NCBI RefSeq assembly: GCF_014905175.1
Contig: NC_057789.1
Location: 18,154,496 to 18,218,495 of the forward strand
From: Aphidius gifuensis
Lineage: Eukaryota > Arthropoda > Insecta > Hymenoptera > Braconidae
DNA: 64,000 nucleotides
Direction: 5' to 3'
Both the position numbers and the translations under genes were made by a program. Position 1 is the first letter of the stretch, and each line of letters opens with the position of its first letter. The notes under the pieces are model-generated. The model searched no databases, was not told the origin of the DNA, and was given only the letters and a program-made list of their open reading frames with translations. Positions 1 through 10,301 of the stretch are shown piece after piece.

Positions 1-3000
1 CGAGTCTACAGATGAAGCGTCGTCGATTGAATCATTGCCGGATCCGATCCGTCAATATTTGAAAGTGGGCCCTGTCGAAAAATGGCACTATCACATCTAA
101 TAAGGCCCAAACATTAAAAATAAATATAATGATCGCTTTTGGGAAAAAATAACATAAATTTCATTTGAAATTGGGCCCTGCCGAAAAATGCGGATATTAA
201 ATTTAATAAGGCCCAAAATTTGAAAATAAATAAGATGACTGCTTTTGGGGAAGAAAAAACATAAATTTCATTTAACATCAACTAATTCGGTTCGGCGGTT
301 CAAAAAACATCTTACAAAAAAAAATTCTGACACTACATTTTGTTTAATAAAAAAAAAATAAACGACCAAAAAATTTCAAAAAAAAATCGTAGAGTCTACA
401 GATGAAGCGTCGTCAATTGAATCATTGCCGGATCCGATCCGTCAATATTTGAAATTGGGCCCTGTCGAAAAATGGCACTATCACATCTAATAAGGCCCAA
501 ACATTGAAAATAAATATAATGATCGCTTTTGGGAAAAAAAAACATAAATTTCATTTAACATCAACTAATTCGGTTCGGCGGTTCAAAAAACATCTTACAA
601 AAAAAAATTCTGACTCTACATTCTTTTTAATAATAAACAACGAAAAAATTTCAAAAAAATATCGTCGAGTCTACAGATGAAGCGTCGTCGATTGAATCAT
701 TGCCGGATCCGATCCGTCAATATTTGAAAGTGGGCCCTGTCGAAAAATGGCACTATCACATCTAATAAGGCCCAAACATTGAAAATAAATATAATGATCG
801 CTTTTGGGAAAAAAAAACATAAATTTCATTTAACATCAACTAATTCGGTTCGGCGGTTCAAAAAACATCTTACAAAAAAAAATTCTGACACTACATTTTG
901 TTAAATAAAAAAAAAAATAAACGACCAAAAAATTTCAAAAAAATATCGTAGAGTCTACAGATGAAGCGTCGTCGATTGAATCATTGCCGGATCCGATCCG
1001 TCAATATTTGAAATTGGGCCCTGTCGAAAAATGGCACTATCAATATCTAATAAGCAAGTCCCAAACATTGAAAATAAATATAATGATCGCTTTTGGGAAA
1101 AAAAAAACATAAATTTCATTTAACATCAACTAATTCGGTTCGGCGGTTCAAAAAACATCTTACAAAAAAAAATTCTGACTCTACATTCTGTTTAATAGAA
1201 AAAAAAATAAACAACGAAAAAATTTCAAAAAAATATGGTCGAGTCTACAGATAAATCGTCGTCGATTGAATCATTGCCGGATCCGATCCGTCAATATTTG
1301 AAATTGGGCCCTGTCGAAAAATGGCACTATCACATCTGATAAGGCCCAAACATTGAAAATAAATATAATGATCGCTTTTGGGAAAAAAAAACATAAATTT
1401 CATTTAACATCAACTAATTCGGTTCGGCGGTTGAAAAAATATCTTGCAAAAACAAATTCTGACACTACATTTTGTTTAATAAAAAAAAAAATAAACAACG
1501 AAAAAATTTCAAAAAAATATCGTAGAGTCTACAGATGAAGCGTCGTCGATTGAATCACCGCCCGATCCGATACGTTAATATTTGAAATTGGGCCCTGTCG
1601 AAAAATGGCACTATCACATCTGATAAGGCCCAAACATTGAAAATAAATATAATGATCGCTTTTGGAAAAAAAATAAACATAAATTTCATTTAACATCAAC
1701 TAATTCGGTTCGGCGGTTTAAAAAATATCTTGCAAAAAAAAATTCTGACTCTACATTCTTTTTAATGAAAAAAAAAATAAACAACGAAAAAATTTCAAAA
1801 AAATATCGTCGAGTCTACAGATGAAGCGTCGTCGATTGAATCATTGCCGGATCCGATCCGTCAATATTTGAAATTGGGCCCTGTCGAAAAATGGCACTAT
1901 CACATCTGATAAGGCCCAAACATTGAAAATAAATATAATGATCGCTTTTGGGAAAAAAAAACATAAATTTCATTTAACATCAACTAATTCGGTTCGGCGG
2001 TTCAAAAAACATCTTACAAAAAAAAATTCTGACTCTACATTCTTTTTAATAATAAACAACGAAAAAATTTCAAAAAAATATCGTCGAGTCTACAGATGAA
2101 GCGTCGTCGATTGAATCATTGCCGGATCCGATCCGTCAATATTTGAAAGTGGGCCCTGTCGAAAAATGGCACTATCACATCTAATAAGGCCCAAACATTG
2201 AAAATAAATATAATGATCGCTTTTGGGAAAAAAAAACATAAATTTCATTTAACATCAACTAATTCGGTTCGGCGGTTCAAAAAACATCTTACAAAAAAAA
2301 ATTCTGACACTACATTTTGTTAAATAAAAAAAAAAATAAACGACCAAAAAATTTCAAAAAAATATCGTAGAGTCCACAGATGAAGCGTCGTCGATTGAAT
2401 TACTGCCGGATCCGATCCGTCAATATTTGAAATTGGGCCCTTTCGAAAAATGGCACTATCACATCTGATAAGGCCCAAACATTGAAAATAAATATAATGA
2501 TCGCTTTTGGGGAAAAAAAAAAACATAAATTTCATTTAACATCAACTAATTCGGTTCGACGGTTCAAAAAATATCTTGCAAAAAAAAATTCTGACTCTAC
2601 ATTTTTTTAAAAAAAAAAAAAAAATAAACAACGAAAAAATTTCAAAAAATATCGTCGAGTCTACAGATAAATCGTCGTCGATTGAATCATTGCCGGATCT
2701 GATCCGTCAATATTTGAAATTGAGCCCTGTCGAAAAATGGCACTATCACATCTGATAAGGCCCAAACATTGAAATTAAATATAATGATCGCTTTTGGGAA
2801 AAAAAAAAACATAAATTTCATGTAACATCAACTTATTCGGTTCGGCGGTTCAAAAAATATCTTGCAAAAACAAATTCTGACACTACATTTTGTTTAATAA
2901 AAAAAAAATAAACAACCAAAAAATTTCAAAAAAATATCGTCGAGTCTACAGATAAAGCGTCGTCGATTGATTCATTGCCGGATTCGATCCGTCAATACTT

Positions 3001-3478
3001 GAAATTGGGCCCTGTAGAAAAATGGCACTATCACATCTGATAAGGCCCAAACATTGAAAATAAATATAATGATCGCTTTTGGAAAAAAAAAACATAAATT
3101 TCATTTGACATCAACTCATTCGGTTAGGCGGTTCAAAAAATATCTTGCAAAAACAAATTCTGACACTACATTTTGTTTGATAAAAAAAAAAATAAACGAC
3201 GAAAAAATTTCAAAAAAATATGGTCGAGTCTACAGATAAATCGTCGTCGATTGAATCACTGCCCGATCCTCTACGTTAATATTTGAAATTGGGCCCCGTC
3301 GAAAAATGCGGATAATAAATCTAATAAGGCCCAAAAATTGAAAATAAGTATGATAATTGCTTTTGGGAAAAAAAAAAAACATAAATCTCATTTAACATCA
3401 ACTAATTCGGTTCGGCGATTCAGAAAATATCTTGCAAAAATAAATTCTGATACTACATTCTATTTAATAAAAAAAAAA
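1..3478. repeat. Tandem array of ~286-bp units (about 12 copies)
   Basis: Units recur with the landmark GAGTCTACAG (or a one-base variant) near 2, 392, 667, 951, 1241, 1525, 1811, 2086, 2370, 2657, 2942 and 3226, so the period is 275-290 bp; the first interval is longer because about 105 bp of the unit is duplicated inside it. Each unit holds the blocks GCCGGATCCGATCCGTCAA, TTGGGCCCTGTCGAAAAATG and AACTAATTCGGTTCGGCGG, plus homopolymer A tracts. Short reading frames of about 60 codons recur in some units but are broken by A-tract length changes in others, so I do not call a gene. The same unit occurs singly elsewhere inside elements ending in TCCTACGGAACACT, so the array is probably the expanded interior of one such element. 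Confidence 0.93.
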
Positions 3479-4660
3479 TGATCATACAGTTGCTGAAGCA
3501 ACTGTGCCTTCCCTGCGGGGGGAATTTTAATTTCTTCTTTAATATATATTAAAATTCGTGACTACAAATTTATTTCATTCTCTATCGTTACAATGATTCT
3601 TGTTACAACTAAAATTTTTTCAATTTTCATTCATTTTGCTTGTTCCTTCTAATGGGTCATCTCTATGTCCAGAATCGCTTTCTTCCAACCTTATAAACTC
3701 TCCGTTTTTATTTATTTTGTTGTACTATGATTTTAGCCTGTCAATGTTAAATATTTATTACAAAATTGTCGAGTTCGATTGTATTTATTTTATTTACTTT
3801 TTTCTCTCGGTTGAATCAGGATTTAACGTTTTAGTTGTTGCTGAAGTCGTCGTTATATTTTTAATTTTTTTATATTTATTTATTTTCAATTCCTTTAATG
3901 CTATCACATCACCCTTTTTTCCCTAGAAATTTTCTGCCTCTTCATTCAATAAATTTAGTTCAATCTAAAATATATTTCCTTTGGTAAATTTATTATCTTT
4001 GTTTAGTTTAATCAAACTTTTTTTCATTTAAATTTTATTTTACTTCATAATCTTTTTGTTGAGAAATCTTGTTGTTAAATATGATTTTTCCATGATATTT
4101 TGCTATACTTTTCTTTTTTGTTTACTCATATTTTTCTAATATTTTCCTATAATTATCGTATTTTTCTTTATATTCAGTGATTTTTCTATATTTTCGTTTA
4201 TTCGTTTATATATTCTTAATTTTTCTATATTTTTCTTCATTTTCCATATTCATCTTGTTTAGATTAATTAAGGGACTTAGAAATTTTTTAAGGGGGGCGG
4301 GGCGTAATTGATATGTTCCCTTATTTATCGTTTTTTTCTTTATATTCAGTCACTTTTCTATATTTTCCTTTATATTTACCGATTTTTCTTTGATATTTTC
4401 CTATATTCTCCTTTATATTTACTGATATTTTCCCATATTTATCGTTTCTTTCTTTATATTCAGTCACTTTTCTATATTTTTCTTTATATTTTCTATATAT
4501 ATTGTATTGGTTAAGATTAAGGGACTTAGAAAATTTTTTGGGGGGGGTGTCTACCATGGTTGAGATTTAAGGACTTAGGAAATTTTTTAGGGGGGGTGTC
4601 TACCATAGTTGGGGGGGGGTCCAGAAGAAAAGCGAAAACAATAGGAAATTAAAATTCCCT
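3479..4660. mobile_element. Insertion with 15-bp inverted ends inside the 286-bp array
   Basis: The 286-bp unit stops in its A tract near 3478 and resumes in the same tract near 4661, so this 1.2-kb stretch is inserted. Near its ends lies the inverted pair GGGAATTTTAATTTC (3520-3534) and GAAATTAAAATTCCC (4645-4659); a small hairpin, CAGTTGC..GCAACTG, sits at 3487-3504. The interior is T-rich with a degenerate ~118-bp tandem repeat (about 4320-4510) and three copies of an AAGGGACTTAG..TTTTTT-G-tract motif (4264-4623). No credible gene; a 108-codon T-rich frame at 3600-3926 looks like composition. No transposase is seen, so this would be a non-autonomous element. Family unknown. Confidence 0.5.
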
Positions 4661-4962
4661 AAAAAAAATAAACAACTAAAAAATTTCAAAAAAATATCGT
4701 AGAGTTCACAGATAAAGCGTCGTCGAATGAATTATCGCCGGATCCGATCCGTTAATATTTGAAATTGGGCCCTGTAGAAAAATGGCACTATCACATCTGA
4801 TAAGGGCCAAAAATTGAAAATAAATATGATGATTGCTTTTGGGAAAAAAAAGGGAACGTAATGGGCTTCGTAGAAGCCAATTCGATTCATAACTTTTATT
4901 TTTTTCGCGAAATAACAAAAAGTCACACGAAAAGTGAAAACATAAGTGTCCTACGGAACACT
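4661..4962 (+). mobile_element. Right end of the 286-bp-repeat element
   Basis: Contains the last, diverged 286-bp unit followed by an end-specific segment: a GGCTTCGTAGAAGCC stem-loop, a TTATTTTTTTCGCGAAATAAC stretch and the terminal TCCTACGGAACACT (4949-4962). The same end segment recurs at 20930-21048, and reversed at 15599-15680, 25080-25200 and 27330-27430. The reverse complement AGTGTTCCGTAGGA marks the opposite end of the complete copy at 20349-21048, so the element has inverted termini. The junction cuts into the RPA-like sequence that follows. Confidence 0.72.
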
Positions 4963-5935
4963 AAAAGTCAGTACCAGTAGTAATAAACGGTAAATGTACG
5001 ATTTCTTTCATTTTTCTAAACTCGAGATTAATTTTTGGAATATTTTCATTCTCGTCTTCGTCTACCAAGTTTATACTAGACTCTACCGGTATCATTATTT
5101 CTTTATTATTTATCGATGGATATATTTTATAAACTTTTCTCACTAATCCTCCAGTGATTGTATATATTTTGTTTATATGTAACATAGAATAATTGATTAT
5201 TTCAATAATCATTCATTTTAAAACATTTTTTGTTTGATAAATTTCATTGATAACTGTACTTCAATTAATCCATGATATATATTTGCAGCTTCTCCAAAAA
5301 AAATACACCTTCTTTTATCGCTTTCATCACTTATGTCGATCGTAAATTTTTTGCCTGTTCCTCGTTCGTTTTTCCATTCTTTTATCTCACTTTTATGTAT
5401 AATTCGTGCTCGAACTGTATCACTGTATTTGAATTTTTAATTTAATTTTTACCCTATGTTTATTATATTTATTTCTTATTTTTTATTTACCATATTGTGT
5501 TTATTTTTAAATTTGCTATTTTTGTAATTTTTCTTTTCATCGTTGTCATCATTTTTTTTTTTTTTTTTCAAAAAATGAATTGACGCATAGAAGGACGTCG
5601 GAGTTAACTTGATGAAACTTAGAAAAAATAAGAAGCCCTGTGGTCTAGTGGTCAAGGCGTTTGCCCGGAAAGCAAAAGACCCGGGTTCGATTCCCGGCGG
5701 GGGAATTTCGTTATTTTTTCTAAGTTTCTGGTTTTTTTCAATCTTTTGTTGTGTTTTTTTCATTTAGTTTAATTTTTTTTTCTTCGTGTTTTGGATTATC
5801 CCCTTCTTGTATTCTTTTACCCATTTTGATTATATTGACAGTTGATTTTGAAAAATTCCCCTTGATCACAAATTTGTTAAAAATGATCGATTTTTTTTTT
5901 TTTTTTATTGATTCATTAATGTGAAGTTGTTCCAT
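4961..5935 (-). pseudogene. RPA70-like (RPA1) single-stranded DNA-binding protein, broken
   Basis: Minus-strand reading from 5436 to 5218 gives RARIIHKSEIKEWKNERGTG and continues with KKFTIDISDES, the signature of OB-fold DBD-A of the large replication protein A subunit (ARxxNKSxIRxWxNxRGxGK-F..DES in known RPA1). After a stop, 5212-4961 continues the domain (INKIYTITGG, then an ENIPKINLEF stretch, matching IExNKVYxxSKG and the acidic xxxxPxVxFxF segment). Farther upstream, 5935-5738 resembles the end of the RPA70 N-terminal domain (EQL..N..I..F..NIIKMGKRI..GDNP), less certainly. The gene is split by a tRNA-like element (5568-5741) and truncated at 4961 by the repeat element, whose end supplies the stop. 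Either a processed host RPA1 copy or an RPA-like gene of a Helitron-type element; no Rep or helicase is seen here. Confidence 0.62.
5568..5741 (+). mobile_element. tRNA-like element flanked by 18-bp inverted arms, copy A
   Basis: A 174-bp unit containing a tRNA-like core at 5635-5704: TGGTCTAGTGGTC (A-box-like), a five-pair anticodon stem TTTGC/GCAAA around loop CCGGAAA, and GGGTTCGATTCCC (B-box and T-arm). The anticodon would be GGA, but the base before it is C instead of U, the long variable arm of serine tRNAs is absent and the acceptor stem has several mismatches, so it is not a functional tRNA. The core is closely flanked by GAAACTTAGAAAAAATAA (5614-5631) and its exact reverse complement (5711-5728). 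Two more copies and one fragment occur in the window, always including the outer GACGCATAGAAGGACGTCGG segment. It could be a tRNA-derived SINE or a foldback element that captured a tRNA. Confidence 0.8.
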
Positions 5936-6231
5936 CGTTTTTGTTTTTTATTTTTATGTCAGAAATTGTGGTTATTGTATGTTGTAAATAAATTGTAACT
6001 GAATTGTAACTGAAATGGATCATCATTCTCAACTTTACTATATTTTAGGTGATTATTATATCGTACTTTTTTTTCTGTTATTATCCTTTATACTTTTTAT
6101 TTTTTAAACTTTTTGTTTGTAATATAATGATAATTGTTGTAATTTTCGATAATTTTCATTTTTTTTAACGAATTTTTTTTGATAGTTCTTGAGTCTTCCT
6201 TTTTTTTAATTTTAGATTTAGATCATTAGAT

Positions 6232-6441
6232 TTACATCAGGCGTTTTTTTATTCTAGAAGTATCGGAGATGTATGTTTTCTTCCTGAAATCTAAATCAAT
6301 TTTAAGACGTTTTTTCTTTGAAACATATTTAGCTTTATTTTTATGGATTTTGTAATTTGCATCTTCTAATAACCGTATTTTTTTGCGCTTATTTTTGTTT
6401 TCTTCTTTACGACGTTTTGCATCCTCGGATTGTGCTGGCAT
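6232..6441 (-). CDS. Hypothetical small lysine/arginine-rich protein (69 aa)
   Basis: An ATG-initiated frame with an unusually basic composition (KRRKEENKNKRKK near the N-terminus, KKKRLK in the middle). No domain is recognised. It lies upstream of, and on the same strand as, the RPA-like remnant; basic N-terminal segments of this kind occur in some Helitron and helicase proteins, but that is only a suggestion. It may equally be a chance frame in AT-rich DNA. Confidence 0.2.
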   Translation of the reverse strand: MPAQSEDAKRRKEENKNKRKKIRLLEDANYKIHKNKAKYVSKKKRLKIDLDFRKKTYISDTSRIKKRLM

Positions 6442-6687
6442 GTTATTAATTCTACTTGATTTATCTAATTCTAGTAATTGATTTGTGAGTAACCTGTAAA
6501 GAATTAAATTATTCAGTAAATCTATCCAGGGGGTAGTAATTTATATCTCAACAAAAAAAAAAACAAGTTTTTTTTACAAAAAGTGTCAAGTATTCGAAAT
6601 TGTGTGTATATTAATTAAGATAAGATGTGATACCAGAAATACATGAAAGAAATATATTTTTGACGTTGTATTTAAGTTGAACTATTG

Positions 6688-6799
6688 AAAAAAAAAAATT
6701 TTAAACTTGACCCCACCTGATGTAAAATATATGTCTATTCAATACTGTAATTTTATTTGGGAAAAACCAGGTGGGGTCAAGTTTAAAATTTTTTTTTTT
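6688..6799. repeat. Hairpin element with 32-bp arms
   Basis: The left arm (6688-6719) is an A run followed by TTTTAAACTTGACCCCACCTG; the right arm (6768-6799) is its reverse complement, leaving a 48-base AT-rich loop. A weaker outer pair, ATCTCAACAAAAAAAA near 6545 and TTTTTTTTGTTGAGAT near 6792-6807, suggests that the hairpin is one end of a slightly larger foldback element. No gene is seen from 6800 to 7290. Confidence 0.75.
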
Positions 6800-7289
6800 G
6801 TTGAGATATCACATCTTTTTGTAGAGTAAACAATTTATTTATGCTGTCAAATTAGTTTAGAGGTTATGTCATGCATACAAACAAATAATAACATACTGCA
6901 GTGCAGCCAAAATATAAACACTAAAAAAAGAGAAGAGAACTCAGAGAAGTAATTGTAAAGTTTTACCAACTGAACGGAAGAAATCTGGTCCATTTGATAA
7001 AAACGCAAAGACCGTAAATATCAATTATGCTTTAAATATATATTACCGCAATGAAAAAATCTGATTTTTTTTTTAAAAAAAAGCTTGACATCGATTTATG
7101 GGATCATTACCAATTCTCAACATCCTCATTCAACTCTATCATATTTTAATTAAATTTCTAAAAGATTTGAGACGGAAGGGGACAAAATATTTGATGTATA
7201 ATAAGGCACGGTAGTAGCAGTTATAGTTAACCTCATCTCACACATATTCTCATCAACACATTCTTTCTCATACTTGACTCGAGGCACTA

Positions 7290-7645
7290 CCGTACCCATA
7301 TTTATCGTGTTTTTCTTTATATTCAGTGATTTTTCCTTCAAATTTCTCATATTTATCGTATTTTACTTCATATTTAGTGATCTTCCTATGAAATTTTCGT
7401 ACATTTTCCTTCATATTTACGTGATATTTTCCCATATTTATCGTGTTTTTCTTTATATTCAGTGATTTTCCCTTTAGAATTTCTCATATTTATCGTATTT
7501 TTCTTTATATTCAGTGGTTTTTCTCGATATTTTCATATATTTTTCTGTATTTTCCTTTATATTTACTGATATTTTCCCATTTTTATGGTATTTTTTTTTA
7601 TATTCAGTGATTTTTTTTTATATTTACCAAATTTATCGTATTTAG
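7290..7645. repeat. T-rich degenerate tandem repeat
   Basis: The phrase CATATTTATCGTRTTTTTCTTTATATTCAGTGATTTT recurs irregularly (near 7297, 7434, 7485 and 7575) with a spacing of 50 to 140 bp. The same phrase fills about 4130-4510, so it is a dispersed low-complexity family and not coding sequence. Confidence 0.7.
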
Positions 7646-8585
7646 TGTTACGTACCAGGTTGATTTAATTAAATTAGTCTATGAAATAACAAAAGAAAAG
7701 AAGAATATTGAACTTGAAAAATAATAATATAATTTATTAGGAATAATTTAATTCAATCAACCTGATATTCAACGTTTTATTTAAAATCCTCGTATTTTGT
7801 TATTCCCTACAGGGTAACGGGTTAGGAGGGGATGTGTAAATTTTGTAGATTCTGTTGTTGGTTATCCAAAAATGATTTATAGAAAGCGTGTCAATCCGGA
7901 TGGTCGCCTGATGATGTTGAAAATTTTCGAATAATCCAATAGGTAACACAACTCGTAGCACAGAAAACAACACCCCGTAAAAATTCACATTCAATGTTAG
8001 GATTTAGGAAGGGTATATTTTGTAGGAATAATTATTTTACACAGTTATTTAATTAAATTTTTTATGCACTGATAATATTATTTGTTTATTATTAACTTCT
8101 TCAAAGGATTAAATTTATTTTGTTTAAATTCTTATCAATTAAAATGATCAATAATTTTTAATATAAATTTATGAAATTTTACTAAGTATTTAATTCAATT
8201 AAAATGATTTTAAATTTAGTTAGATGTTGGCCGAATAAAAGTTATCACGAGAATGAAGCTCCTTAAAAATTATTAATTAAAAATTCCCATAAAATTACAA
8301 CTAAGGTAGGGATGACAAAAAGTGGTACCATAGTTGAACCAATCAGATACGATGGTTCCCATAGTAGTCAGCATATTGTAATTGTTTAAACATTTAATAA
8401 ATAATAATTTAGCAACTTCAACGGATGTGGCATCTCGCGTTGCAGAGGTGACTTTGAAAACTGCTTACCAAAATTTATATAAAAATTATAAAAATAAATT
8501 GTTTTATAAGAATGCAAAATTTGAATTTAATTCCATGTGAAAATAAAAATAAAAAAAAATTATGCGTGTTGCGAGTACGCGCGAG
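7646..8585 (+). mobile_element. Probable diverged solo LTR
   Basis: Begins TGTTACGTACCAGG and shares, in the same order, the phrases GTTATTCCC..GGGTAAC and a GTCAATCYRGATGGTCG block with the better-defined solo LTR at 28748-29397. It ends near GCGAGTACGCGC, resembling the GCGAGTACGTCACA end of that copy. No target-site duplication is evident and no gag or pol lies beside it, so it is an old solo LTR; the exact right end is uncertain. Confidence 0.5.
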
Positions 8586-8745
8586 GGAAGTGAAACTTTT
8601 TTTGGAGTGATTGAGGTTATGACTCTATAAGTTTCTTTTATTGATTTTTCTGTTGTTTTTGACCATTTATATTACGGTCGGTATTCATATTATTCATTTT
8701 ATTGTTCATTTTATTAACTATTTGATATAAATTTTTTTTATTTTG

Positions 8746-9107
8746 TTATGAATTATTGTTGTCTAGAAGGATATCGCTGTGAACGTTTAGTACTTGATAA
8801 AATGGTAGTTTTTTTTCCTGTAGTATTTGATCAGTTGAATCAGGATGGCAAACTTGAGATTCGACGACTGATTGACTTAGATTGGTTTTTGTTTTTTCAA
8901 GCATACCTATCATAATAAACATTAGTTTTAGTATTGTAATATTTTTGAATTACAATTTAGTCATGAATAAGTATTAATATTACCATTTTCGTTTTCATTA
9001 TTTTGATCAACATTCAATTTGTTGGGATCATTATCCATTTTAGATTCATCAGGGATTTGTGATGATAATGACAATTTTTCCGTCTCTTCACAACGTTCTG
9101 CGGTCAT
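8746..9107 (-). CDS. Candidate two-exon gene, acidic/Ser-Asn-rich 94-aa protein
   Basis: Exon 1 (9107-8984) starts at ATG with MTAERCEETEKLSLSS and ends in an Asn/Glu-rich tail. A GT..AG intron (8983-8907, GTAATA..GATAG) splits a glycine codon, and exon 2 (8906-8746) continues in frame with MLEKTKTNLSQSVVES and stops at TAA after LLDNNNS. The in-frame join over a canonical 77-base intron is the main support. A further acceptor-like CTTTTTAG just upstream of exon 1 (about 9119) suggests that more 5' exons could exist. No domain is recognised; the composition (Ser, Asn, Glu, Gln) suggests a disordered nuclear or cytoplasmic protein. It may be a host gene piece, and chance cannot be excluded. 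Confidence 0.35.
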
Positions 9108-9129
9108 ATTGAACAATTCTAAAAAGAGA

Positions 9130-9560
9130 TTGATATAAAATTTTTTTATCGTAATATTTTTATATATGTACTTATGAATTTAATTATTATATTATTATGT
9201 ATATATAAAATAATATAGTAATATAATAATATAATATATATGTACACATAATAATATAAATATGTATAGATATTTATACATGAATGGAAAGATACATATA
9301 CATTCATGTACTTATGCATGTGGTTTTTCAATTAATTCTTATATTTATATTTATTTATTTATATTATTATTTTATATATATATATATATATATATGGATA
9401 GGTAACATATGTGCATGTATGTATAAAAGTATGGGTACGTGTGCTTATACTTATAAATTTTATTATCACATAATAAACATAAATTATTATATTGTATTTA
9501 TATGTATACATACATTTTATTATATTACAACACTTACAACAAATAATGATTTTCACTGTC
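9130..9560. repeat. AT-rich simple sequence (TA/TATG)
   Basis: Long runs of TATA, TAATATA and ATATGTATA, including (TA)11 at 9374-9396. Frames on both strands here are tyrosine/isoleucine runs and are not called. The following 9561-9884 shows nothing recognisable. Confidence 0.8.
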
Positions 9561-9884
9561 ACTTTTGAAGGCTAACCTCAAGAGAATGGGCAACACTTGT
9601 TGACATTGGATTATTGTAACCAAAATTGAACTTAACACCTTAAATTAATTAACAAAATAGATACCTCATAATATTCCGTAGGTATCTGTTTGAGCATATT
9701 TAAAATAAAATTCGATAATGAAATATTATCAACAACCAACAAACTAAAATTTCGACAATAATAATGCTATGGTGCCGGCTATGACAACCATGAGACCAAT
9801 ACTATGAAGCAATATTTTTATTTTTCAGTTTTGCGCATGCCTATTTTTATTTTCTCTCTCTCTCAAACTATGCTATACTGTGTT

Positions 9885-10078
9885 GCATGCAACGTTTTAT
9901 GTCGCGTTACCTATGCTATATGTATATCGCAGTATACATATTGCATAGGTAACGCCACATGAAACGTTATTCGCAACGTTTTATATGGCGTTGCCTATGC
10001 TATATGTATATCGCAGTATATATATAGCATAGGTAACGCCACATGAAACGTTACATGCAACGTTTTATATGGCGTTGC
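9885..10078. repeat. Tandemly repeated ~84-bp palindrome
   Basis: Each unit is a near-perfect palindrome: CAACGTTTTATRTSGCGTT, then CCTATGCTATATGTATA, then TATTGCATAGGTAACGCC and ACATGAAACGTT. The landmark CAACGTTTTA is at 9891, 9974 and 10058, a period of 83-84 bp, so two full palindromes and a third start are present. This is typical of foldback or MITE-type DNA rather than of a gene. Confidence 0.85.
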
Positions 10079-10246
10079 TACTTCCGTCCCCGATTTTCGT
10101 GACGAATTTTTTTTTTCATCTACCCACCAAAAAGAAGTTTCACTTCAAAAAAAGAAAAATTTTATTGCTTGTTCTGCATCTATTGAATTTATTAAATTAT
10201 TATTTATTATTGATTATTAATTATAACTTATACCAAGACGTAACAT

Positions 10247-10301
10247 TAGATTAATTAAGGGACTTGAATATTTTCGGGCCGGGGGGGGGGGGGGGGTCCA
10301 G
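10247..10301 (+). repeat. Dispersed AAGGGACTT..G-tract motif
   Basis: ATTAAGGGACTTGAATATTTT is followed by CGGGCC, a run of about 15 G and then TCCAGATGAAAAGC. The same arrangement (AAGGGACTTAG, T-rich spacer, G run, sometimes GTGTCTACCATRGTTG, then GTCCAGAAGAAAAGC) occurs near 4264, 4512 and 4570-4635. It probably marks the end of a repeat family. The G run could form a quadruplex. Confidence 0.6.

Noticed and set aside
1353..1538. Repeated 60-codon frames in the 286-bp array (for example KINIMIAFGKKKHKFH)
   Set aside because: Open only in some units; A-tract length changes break it in others, and it lacks any recognised domain.
1..3478. CRISPR-like array
   Set aside because: Units of 286 bp are contiguous repeats without short spacers, in eukaryotic AT-rich DNA.
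3600..3926. 108-codon hydrophobic frame
   Set aside because: Phenylalanine/leucine/isoleucine-rich product of T-rich DNA, with no start context or domain.
5635..5704. Functional tRNA-Ser(GGA)
   Set aside because: No long variable arm, C instead of U before the anticodon, poor acceptor pairing, and present as part of a dispersed repeat.
5476..5763. A 95-codon minus-strand frame with a proline-rich PPPGIEPGSFAFRANALTT segment
   Set aside because: It is the antisense translation of the tRNA-like element; the same spurious peptide appears at 35660-35884.
9284..9568. 94-codon plus-strand and overlapping minus-strand frames
   Set aside because: They consist of tyrosine/isoleucine runs from TA-rich microsatellite.
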